Shown: piece after piece, positions 1 to 5,016 of the stretch
Numbering within the stretch: the stretch's first letter is position 1
Layout: each line of letters opens with the position of its first letter
Source of the DNA: JBBRLA01 sp038231615
GTDB lineage: Bacteria > Myxococcota_A > Polyangia > Palsa-1104 > JAEUJZ01
Reading direction: 5' to 3'
Assembly (NCBI GenBank): GCA_038231615.1
Contig: JBBRLA010000476.1
Span: forward strand, 1 to 6,824
DNA length: 6,824 bases
Position numbers and translations under genes: made by a program
Notes under the pieces: model-generated
Databases searched by the model: none
The model's input: only the letters and a program-made list of their open reading frames with translations
Told to the model about the DNA's origin: nothing

Positions 1-101
1 CGATTAGGTGTTTGTACCGCAAACGAAATCGCGGAAAGCCGGTGGGAAAGAGAAGTTCCCTTCCTCGTCGGCCCTGCACACCGCGAAACTGACCCAAAAT
101 C

Positions 102-106
102 GGAGG
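102..106 (+). promoter_or_regulatory. Ribosome binding site of the flagellin gene
   Basis: GGAGG lies 7 nt before the ATG at 114 and fixes that start. In the remaining upstream sequence (1-101) I found no convincing sigma-28 (TAAA-N15-GCCGATAA) or sigma-54 (GG-N10-GC) promoter. The flagellin promoter may therefore be diverged or lie left of the window. Confidence 0.8.
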
Positions 107-113
107 CCCGCAC

Positions 114-941
114 ATGCCAGTTTCTATCTATTCCAACATCGCTTCTCTGGACGCGCAGATGCACCTGGGCAACACCCAGCTCGCGGTGGCCAAGAACATG
201 GGCCACCTGTCGTCCGGCCTGCGCATCAACAGCGCCGCCGACGACGCCGCCGGCCTGGGCATCGCGACCCTGTTCAACGCCGAGGTCCGCAGCTACGCTC
301 AGGCGTCGCGCAACACCAACGACGGCATCAGCCTTTTGCAGACCGTCGAAGGCGCGCTCAGCCAGACCCACGACATCCTGACCCGCATGCGGGAGCTGGC
401 GATCGAGTCGGCCAACGGCACGTACGGATCGGCCGATCGCCAGAACATCGTGGTGGAGGTGCAGCAGCTCCAGTCCGAGATTGACCGCATCGCCAACTCC
501 ACGCGCTTCGGCAACGTGCAGCTCCTGCAGGCGGCGACCTCGGTGACCTTGCAGGTCGGCATCCTGAACACCGCCGCCGATCGCATCGACCTGAACCTGG
601 CCAAGGCCGACACCATTGCCCTCGGGGTGGACGTGAAGGGCGTGGCGGTGGACGCGCAGACCTCGGCGCAGGCGGCGCTGAACGCCATCGACCTCGCCAT
701 CGGCAGCGTCTCGGCGCAGCGGGCGACCATCGGCGCACTGGAAAGCCGGGTCGGCGTGGCGCGCAACAACGACACCGAGTTCCAGGTCAACCTGTCCGCC
801 GCCACCGGCCGCATCCGCGATGTGGACGTGGCCTCCGAGTCCGGCGATCTGGCGCGCAACCAGGTGCTCTCGCAGGCTGGCCTGGCGGTGTTGGCCCAGG
901 CCAACCAGTTCCCCCAGCAGGCCCTCAAGCTCCTGCAGTAA
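114..941 (+). CDS. fliC: Flagellin, short form (D0/D1 domains only)
   Basis: This is the structural subunit of the flagellar filament, exported by the flagellar type III apparatus and polymerised outside the cell. The N-terminal D0/D1 region (residues 1 to about 140) has the hallmark segments LSSGLRINSAADDAAGLGIA (33-52) and SRNTNDGISLLQTVEGAL (65-82), then RMRELAIESANGT (91-103). The C-terminal D1/D0 helix (about 185-275) ends with RIRDVDVASESGDLARNQ and QAGLAVLAQANQFPQQAL. At 275 residues it is close to the minimum for a flagellin: only a short beta-rich linker (about 140-180) joins the halves, so the surface-exposed D2/D3 domains are absent and the filament should be thin and smooth. There is no cysteine. 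The start is set by GGAGG at 102-106. No chaperone or other flagellar gene is visible nearby, so this is probably a monocistronic late gene. The family call is very secure; the exact symbol is conventional. Confidence 0.96.
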   Translation: MPVSIYSNIASLDAQMHLGNTQLAVAKNMGHLSSGLRINSAADDAAGLGIATLFNAEVRSYAQASRNTNDGISLLQTVEGALSQTHDILTRMRELAIESANGTYGSADRQNIVVEVQQLQSEIDRIANSTRFGNVQLLQAATSVTLQVGILNTAADRIDLNLAKADTIALGVDVKGVAVDAQTSAQAALNAIDLAIGSVSAQRATIGALESRVGVARNNDTEFQVNLSAATGRIRDVDVASESGDLARNQVLSQAGLAVLAQANQFPQQALKLLQ

Positions 942-947
942 TTCCCG

Positions 948-974
948 GGGCCGGCCCGTGCAAAGGGCCGGCCC
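948..974 (+). terminator. GC-rich hairpin after the flagellin gene
   Basis: The palindrome GGGCCGGCCC occurs at 948-957 and again at 965-974, separated by GTGCAAA. Together they can form a perfect 10-bp stem with a 7-nt loop, starting 6 nt after the stop codon. Only CTTCT follows, so termination here would be weak. It may instead stabilise the 3' end of the flagellin mRNA ahead of the stronger terminator at 1001-1075. Confidence 0.55.
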
Positions 975-1000
975 GCTTCTGAGGCCCCATTCCATCTTTG

Positions 1001-1075
1001 CACCGGGGGGTCCCGGTCCGCGTGCACTCCCGCGAAGGCCTCCGCGAGAGGGGCCGGGTCCCCCTGGTGTTTTCT
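1001..1075 (+). terminator. Intrinsic terminator of the flagellin transcript
   Basis: Positions 1001-1019 pair with 1051-1069 over 19 positions, with two G-U wobbles and one T-T mismatch. The intervening sequence holds a smaller near-palindrome (CGCG at 1031-1034 and 1043-1046 around AGGCCT). The stem is followed directly by TTTTCT (1070-1075). This is a strong rho-independent signature on the + strand. On the - strand no T-run follows, so it would not equally terminate the convergent gene. Confidence 0.75.
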
Positions 1076-1113
1076 CCCGCCACATTCCAGCGCCCAGCCA
1101 AGTCCGCCTTTTC

Positions 1114-2361
1114 CTACTTTTCGACCGTGGCGTGCCCCACCGAGATCAGCGGCGTGGTGCCCTCGGAAAACTGCGAATACAGCAGATGTACCGTCAGTCC
1201 GTCGGCACCGCCCAGATAAAGCGCCGGCCCGAACACGCCGCTCACCGCGTACGGCCGGCTCAACCCCAAAAGCGGCTGCGTCCCGCTGGCATTACTGAAG
1301 ACCATCCCGTCGTCGCTGATCGCCAGGCCCAGCGTACCCGCCCGCAGGGCCTGCCGCACGCTTTTCGGGTCCTTGTCCGGCCCCTTGGCGATCGCCGTGT
1401 ACGCCAGCAGGAACTTCCCGTCCTTCTGCAGCACGCTTGGCGCCGCCACCCCCCCGGCCTCAGCAGCGACGTCCTGCCTGCCGCGCAGCACCACCTCACC
1501 TGGCGAAAACGTCATCCCATTCTGCGTGATCGACCGCAAGATCGAGAACCGGCACCCACTGACGTCGCAGTCCAGCGCCGAGTAATACATCCACAGCTCG
1601 CCGGCTGAATACACCACCACCGCCGGGTCGCCGACCCCATAGGCCCCCGGCCCCGGACCCGTCGGGCCCTGCCCGTTGAAGGGCGCCGCGATGGCCGGGG
1701 TCGCCTGCCGGTCCCAGCTTTTCCCGTCGTCAGAGAACGCCACCCCGATCTGCGTGACATACCCCGGCACGTCCTTGGCCGAGTTGGCCGAGTACCACAT
1801 GGCCCACGGCCGCCGCAGCGCCGCTGCCCCTTTTATCACCTGGGGCGCCTGAAGGTCCAGGTCCCAGCCGCTCCCGGCGGCCAGCAACTTCTCCGCCGCC
1901 GCCTCAGTCGGCGCCGTCCCCACCGCGGCCACCGTCCTGCCGATCGACCACTTTTCCGCCGCCGCATCCAGCGGGGCCGCCGGGCTGCCGGCGAAGAACA
2001 GGACCTGCTGCCCTCCGTCGATCAGGTAGCTGGGGTCGCTTTTCCAATCCCGCCACTGCGTCTCGGCCGACAACCGCTGTTCCGACTGAAGCCAGGGCAG
2101 CGAGTCCGCCAGGGCCGACCAGATCCGCACCCCGCCATCGGTGGTCAGGCCCCCGTCCGTCGATCGCTGATCCCGCGCCGAGACCGGCCCGTCGGGCGGA
2201 TCGGTGAACGTCGGTTTGCAGCCCGTCTCCGCGGCCGCCGTCAGCCCCAGGAGGGCCAGCACCACCCCCCGCCGGATGGCGATGGCCGATGAAGCCCCGG
2301 CGGAACCAGCGGATAAAGACGAGGCATAAAATAAGGATCTACATATGAGCGGGCTTTTCAT
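1114..2361 (-). CDS. Probable lipoprotein with a five-bladed beta-propeller-like repeat domain
   Basis: This is a predicted envelope protein of 415 residues. A hydrophobic stretch (VVLALLGLTAAA, 33-44) precedes Cys48, a possible lipidation site, but the -3 to -1 residues are Glu-Thr-Gly, not a canonical lipobox. A polar Ser/Asp/Gly linker (about 50-78) follows. The body contains five repeats of a similar pattern: an [AD]P-x-V-like strand, then a G-x-L-x-x-YY/YT strand, then S-D-D-G-x-x-W/F. Examples are DPSYLIDGGQQVLFFAG (109-125), GDPAVVVYSAGELWMYYSA (244-262) followed by NGMTF, and APSVLQKDGKFLLAYTA (307-323) followed by SDDGMVF. This resembles the five-bladed propellers of the GH43/GH32/GH130 sugar-acting families. 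Catalytic acids could not be assigned, so it may be an enzyme or a binding protein. C265 and C270 could form a disulfide. The ATG at 2361 is supported by GGAG 6 nt upstream. It is transcribed alone, divergently from the phosphatase gene and convergently with flagellin. No good promoter was seen beyond a -10-like TATGCT near 2385. Confidence 0.82.
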   Translation of the reverse strand: MKSPLICRSLFYASSLSAGSAGASSAIAIRRGVVLALLGLTAAAETGCKPTFTDPPDGPVSARDQRSTDGGLTTDGGVRIWSALADSLPWLQSEQRLSAETQWRDWKSDPSYLIDGGQQVLFFAGSPAAPLDAAAEKWSIGRTVAAVGTAPTEAAAEKLLAAGSGWDLDLQAPQVIKGAAALRRPWAMWYSANSAKDVPGYVTQIGVAFSDDGKSWDRQATPAIAAPFNGQGPTGPGPGAYGVGDPAVVVYSAGELWMYYSALDCDVSGCRFSILRSITQNGMTFSPGEVVLRGRQDVAAEAGGVAAPSVLQKDGKFLLAYTAIAKGPDKDPKSVRQALRAGTLGLAISDDGMVFSNASGTQPLLGLSRPYAVSGVFGPALYLGGADGLTVHLLYSQFSEGTTPLISVGHATVEK

Positions 2362-2367
2362 GACTGA

Positions 2368-2371
2368 CTCC
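2368..2371 (-). promoter_or_regulatory. Ribosome binding site of the lipoprotein gene
   Basis: On the - strand GGAG precedes the ATG at 2361 by 6 nt. It supports the long N-terminus (47 residues before Cys48) over an internal GTG start near Val33, although the leader is longer than a typical lipoprotein signal peptide. Confidence 0.65.
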
Positions 2372-2481
2372 GGCGCAAGCTTAGCATAAACCTAGCGCAG
2401 ACAAGCCCATCGAACCACCCGTTGACCCATCCGGCACATCCCGCAGCGCCAATTCCCCCAAACGCCAGCCCTCGGGCGACC

Positions 2482-2510
2482 TTGTGCGGGCCCGTTGAGC
2501 ATGGTACGAT
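2482..2510 (+). promoter_or_regulatory. Candidate sigma-70-type promoter of the phosphatase gene
   Basis: TTGTGC (2482-2487) and TACGAT (2505-2510) are separated by exactly 17 nt. A TG dinucleotide at 2502-2503 gives an extended -10. The hexamers match consensus at 3/6 and 4/6. Transcription would begin near 2517, giving an 85-nt leader and placing the in-frame ATG at 2422 upstream of the mRNA. This is a match by eye only. Confidence 0.45.
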
Positions 2511-2586
2511 GAGAATGCCTGTTCTGAATCACGAGATCATATCTACACAGCCCGTTCTTTTCACGACTGGGACCCGGCAAAAGCGC

Positions 2587-2600
2587 GGAGCGACAAGAGG
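2587..2600 (+). promoter_or_regulatory. Ribosome binding region of the phosphatase gene
   Basis: Two purine-rich elements precede the tandem ATGs at 2602 and 2605: GGAG (2587-2590), 11 nt before 2602, and AAGAGG (2595-2600), 4 nt before 2605. Neither spacing is ideal, so the choice between the two adjacent starts is open. The upstream in-frame ATGs at 2422, 2509 and 2515 lack comparable signals, and the conserved domain begins just after 2605. Confidence 0.5.
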
Positions 2601-2601
2601 C

Positions 2602-3903
2602 ATGATGGACATCAAATTCTACGCCGCCACCGACGTCGGCCGTCAGCGAGACCACAACGAGGACAACTACCTCGTCGACCCCAAGCTGCACCTCTTCGTC
2701 ATCGCCGACGGCATGGGCGGGCACGCAGCCGGCGAGGTGGCCTCCCAGATCGCCGTCCACACCGTCTGCCGCACCATCCGCGAGAACGCCGACGTCATCG
2801 AAAGACACCACGACAACGCCGACGACCCCGGCGCCCGCCAGGAGATCCTCGCCATCCTGGAGCACTCCATCCAGACCGCCAGCGGCGACGTCTTCCACAT
2901 GGCCCAGGAAGAACCCGACAAGCGCGGCATGGGCACCACCTGCTCCGCCCTGCTTTTGGTCGGCAGCCGCGGCTTCATCGCCCACGTCGGCGACTCCCGC
3001 ATCTACCTTCTGCGCCAGGGTCAGGTCCACCAGATCACCGAGGACCACTCCCTTTTGAACGAGCTGGTCCGCCGCGGCAAGATCAAGCGCGAGGAGATCG
3101 AGAGTTCGCCCTACGCCAAGTACAAAAACGCCGTCACCCGCGCCGTGGGGGCCTACGAGACCGTCGAGGCCGACACCATCGATTTCGAGGTCCTGCCGGG
3201 CGATCAGTTCATGCTCTGCTCCGACGGCCTGCACGCCTACCTGAAGGAAGGCGATCTGCAGGAGATCCTCGGCGGGCAGGAGCCCAGCGAATCGCCCAAA
3301 ACCCTGATCGCCCTGGCCAACGCCGGGGGCGGCCACGACAACATCACCGCCATCGTGGTGCGCCTGACGGCCACCGATCCGACCCTGGACGCCGCCCGCG
3401 CCAGCGAGCTGCAGAACAAGGTCGAGGTCTTGAAGGGGATGCCGCTCTTCCGCCACCTCTCCTACAAGGAGATCATGCGGGTGCTCAACATCACGCAGGT
3501 GCGCGAGTACAAGGCCGGCGACCCGATCATCAAGGAGAAGGAGACCGGCGAGGAACTTTACGTCATCCTGTCGGGGGCGGTGAAGCTGCACAAGGACGGG
3601 GCCTTCATCACCCAGCTCTCCCGCGGGGCGCATTTCGGCGAGATGGCGCTGGTCGACCGTTCGCCGCGATCGGCCTCGGCGACTGCGGAGGAGCCCACCC
3701 GGGTGCTTTTCCTGCGGCGGCGGGATTTCTACGAGATCATCCGCAAAGAGGCGCCGCTGGCGGTGAAGTTGCTCTGGTCGTTTGTGCAGGTCTTGACGGA
3801 GCGGTTGCGCAAGACCACGGCGGAGCTGTCCGCCGGTCGGGCTGACCACCCTTCTGGGGGGATCGACATGGACTTGCTGGAAGAGGTCAACTTCGAGGGG
3901 TAG
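2602..3903 (+). CDS. PP2C-family Ser/Thr phosphatase with C-terminal cyclic-nucleotide-binding domain
   Basis: This is a predicted cytosolic metal-dependent phosphatase that removes phosphate from Ser/Thr on proteins, usually opposing Hanks-type kinases. Numbering from the ATG at 2602 (433 residues), the PP2C domain (about 5-256) carries RDHNEDN (16-22), ADGMGGH (35-41), GMGTT (109-113), GDSR (130-133), SDG (207-209) and GHDNIT (244-249), so the metal-coordinating Asp set looks intact. A cNMP-binding (CAP_ED) domain occupies about 280-400, with the phosphate-binding cassette FGEMALVDRSPRSASA (345-360), including the Gly-Glu and Arg-Ser pairs that contact the ligand in CRP and PKA regulatory subunits. 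No DNA-binding helix-turn-helix follows; the tail (about 400-433) is helical and acidic. The ligand may therefore regulate phosphatase activity in cis. The frame is open back to an ATG at 2422, but those 60 residues are low quality and precede the likely promoter. ATG 2605 is an equally possible start. No kinase gene is adjacent. Confidence 0.93.
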   Translation: MMDIKFYAATDVGRQRDHNEDNYLVDPKLHLFVIADGMGGHAAGEVASQIAVHTVCRTIRENADVIERHHDNADDPGARQEILAILEHSIQTASGDVFHMAQEEPDKRGMGTTCSALLLVGSRGFIAHVGDSRIYLLRQGQVHQITEDHSLLNELVRRGKIKREEIESSPYAKYKNAVTRAVGAYETVEADTIDFEVLPGDQFMLCSDGLHAYLKEGDLQEILGGQEPSESPKTLIALANAGGGHDNITAIVVRLTATDPTLDAARASELQNKVEVLKGMPLFRHLSYKEIMRVLNITQVREYKAGDPIIKEKETGEELYVILSGAVKLHKDGAFITQLSRGAHFGEMALVDRSPRSASATAEEPTRVLFLRRRDFYEIIRKEAPLAVKLLWSFVQVLTERLRKTTAELSAGRADHPSGGIDMDLLEEVNFEG

Positions 3904-3909
3904 GATCAT

Positions 3910-3931
3910 GCGAGGGAGGGGGCTCCCTCGC
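3910..3931 (+). terminator. Perfect hairpin just after the phosphatase gene
   Basis: GCGAGGGAG (3910-3918) pairs perfectly with CTCCCTCGC (3923-3931) around a GGGG loop, 6 nt after the stop codon. No T-run follows, so it is either a weak intrinsic terminator or an mRNA 3'-end stabiliser. Confidence 0.5.
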
Positions 3932-3994
3932 GCTCCCTCCAGTTGCCCACCGGGGGATGTCTTCAACACGACTCACTTGCTCGTCCCCGTTGTC

Positions 3995-4037
3995 GAGGCC
4001 CCGCCCCCCATCCCCCACCCCGCAGGGTGGGGGCCTC
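3995..4037. terminator. C/G-tract hairpin in the convergent spacer
   Basis: CCCCCACCC (4012-4020) pairs perfectly with GGGTGGGGG (4025-4033) across a CGCA loop. The flanks GAGGCC (3995-4000) and GGCCTC (4032-4037) offer a competing outer pairing. No T-run lies on either side. Its position between two convergent genes suggests a bidirectional transcription barrier, but this is inference. The G-tracts could also form other structures. Confidence 0.35.
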
Positions 4038-4149
4038 AGAACTTGACCCGGCTCCCCATTGGCTTCATGAGCGGCAGATTTAAGGTCCAAAGGACCCGCC
4101 TGCCGAGGGTCTGCGCTTTACCTGGCTGCCATCTGCGCTGATGCGTCCG

Positions 4150-4177
4150 AAAGGCGGCCCGCCAGAGCGGGGCCTTT
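4150..4177 (-). terminator. Terminator hairpin of the three-gene operon
   Basis: Read on the - strand, AAAGGCCCCGC pairs with GCGGG and GCCTTT, with a CC bulge, around a TCTG loop. This gives an 11-bp stem ending in CTTT, 14 nt after the stop codon at 4192. The T-run is only three bases, but the A-flanked, GC-cored hairpin is typical of intrinsic terminators. It is nearly symmetrical and could also act on + strand transcripts. Confidence 0.55.
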
Positions 4178-4191
4178 GCTGGCCTGTCGGG

Positions 4192-4959
4192 TTACCGCCC
4201 GCTGCCGCGCCGGTTGGCCGGGTTTGCGGCGGCCACGGGGTCCGCGGTGCCGTTGATTTCATCGAGGGTGGAGACCAGGTCGCTCAGGTCTTTCTGGCTG
4301 GGCTTCTGGCCTCGCTTCAAGTCAATCATCGTCTTCAGCATCCGGGTCTTCTTCTGCTGACCGACCACATGGGTAGCAGCGGCTTTTTTCTGGGTGTTGG
4401 TCAGCTTGAGCTGGTCGATTTTTGCCTTGCCCTGCTCATCGAAAATGCTCAGCATGTCGGCGGCGTCCGACTTGAGCTGGATGATCAAGGGATCGCCGGG
4501 CCGCCCCTCGGCGATGATCCGCTGCACCCCGGTGATCAGCCGCTTCTGCTCGCGGGCCTCAACCTGCTCGATCACCGTCTCGCTGACCGAAAGGTCACCG
4601 TCCATCTCGACGGTGGTCTCGTAGGTCGAGAGCATCTCGCGCTGCTGCTCGACCAGCGTGGTCAGTTGCTTGTCATCAGTGCCGGTGGCCTTGGCAACCT
4701 CCGGGTCCTTGGCCAGGGCCCGCGCATTCCCCACGGCCATCGTCGCGGCGTAGGGGTCGATCTGATACACGTCGGTGCCGATACCATTCGCCGCCGCCTC
4801 TTGCCCCAGGGCCGAGCGCAGCGGAGTCAGAGCTTCGGTCGCCGCGTCGATGTCCTGTTCCGTGGCGGTGAACTCGCCCTCGGTCTCGCCCTCGGGCCCC
4901 ACGGGCAGGCCCATTACCCGCAGCGCAAACCGCGCGGCGATCTGTATGTTTCTTCTCAT
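4192..4959 (-). CDS. Hypothetical protein, charged and mostly helical (third gene of operon)
   Basis: I do not recognise this protein. It has 255 residues from the preferred start. A basic N-terminus (MRRNIQIAARFALRVMG) could form a short amphipathic helix, but it is not a clear signal peptide or membrane segment. An acidic Gly/Glu/Thr linker (about 21-40) follows, then long stretches likely to be helical: about 75-90, 98-116, 125-150, 160-185 and 188-235. The last segment is Lys/Gln-rich (KLTNTQKKAAATHVVGQQKK, 185-204). The tail (about 238-255) is disordered and Ala/Asn/Arg/Gly-rich. There is no cysteine and no catalytic motif I can name. The frame is open to an ATG at 4974, but GGGAGG at 4967-4972 lies inside that stretch, 7 nt before the ATG at 4959, so 4959 is the better start. 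It follows the preceding gene by 57 nt and precedes the hairpin at 4150-4177. A structural or scaffold role is possible but unproven. Confidence 0.75.
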   Translation of the reverse strand: MRRNIQIAARFALRVMGLPVGPEGETEGEFTATEQDIDAATEALTPLRSALGQEAAANGIGTDVYQIDPYAATMAVGNARALAKDPEVAKATGTDDKQLTTLVEQQREMLSTYETTVEMDGDLSVSETVIEQVEAREQKRLITGVQRIIAEGRPGDPLIIQLKSDAADMLSIFDEQGKAKIDQLKLTNTQKKAAATHVVGQQKKTRMLKTMIDLKRGQKPSQKDLSDLVSTLDEINGTADPVAAANPANRRGSGR

Positions 4960-4966
4960 TCGTTTA

Positions 4967-4972
4967 CCTCCC
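4967..4972 (-). promoter_or_regulatory. Ribosome binding site deciding the start at 4959
   Basis: On the - strand GGGAGG lies 7 nt before the ATG at 4959. It overlaps the first codons of a frame starting at 4974, whose own upstream sequence has no good Shine-Dalgarno element. The five extra residues (MGGKR) are therefore probably not translated. Confidence 0.7.
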
Positions 4973-5016
4973 ATGGTTCCCCTGGGGGCCCGTGGGCCGC
5001 CAAAGGTGTGCTGTCA

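Larger units (their letters stand above)
3904..4191. other. Convergent intergenic spacer, no gene seen
   Basis: This 288-nt stretch lies between the stop of the phosphatase gene and the stop of the left-most gene of the - strand operon. Short open frames on both strands cross it, but none has a ribosome binding site or plausible protein composition. It holds hairpins at 3910-3931, 4012-4033 and 4150-4177, plus a small GGTCC-AAA-GGACC stem at 4084-4096. It appears to be a transcription-termination zone. Confidence 0.6.

Noticed and set aside
10..60. Small inverted repeats upstream of flagellin (GTTTG/CAAAC at 10-24 and GGGAA/TTCCC at 44-60)
   Set aside because: The stems are only 5 bp; they may be chance or the end of an upstream terminator, and no operator or riboswitch pattern was recognisable.
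299..1027. A 242-residue open frame on the - strand across flagellin
   Set aside because: It is a shadow of the unmistakable flagellin frame and extends through the terminator hairpins.
2372..2410. A promoter for the lipoprotein gene (TATGCT with TTGTCT)
   Set aside because: The -10-like hexamer lacks a -35 at acceptable spacing, so it was not listed as a feature.
2392..3969. A 525-residue open frame on the - strand across the phosphatase gene
   Set aside because: The + strand frame carries intact PP2C and cNMP-binding motifs; the antisense product is low-complexity and has no start signal.
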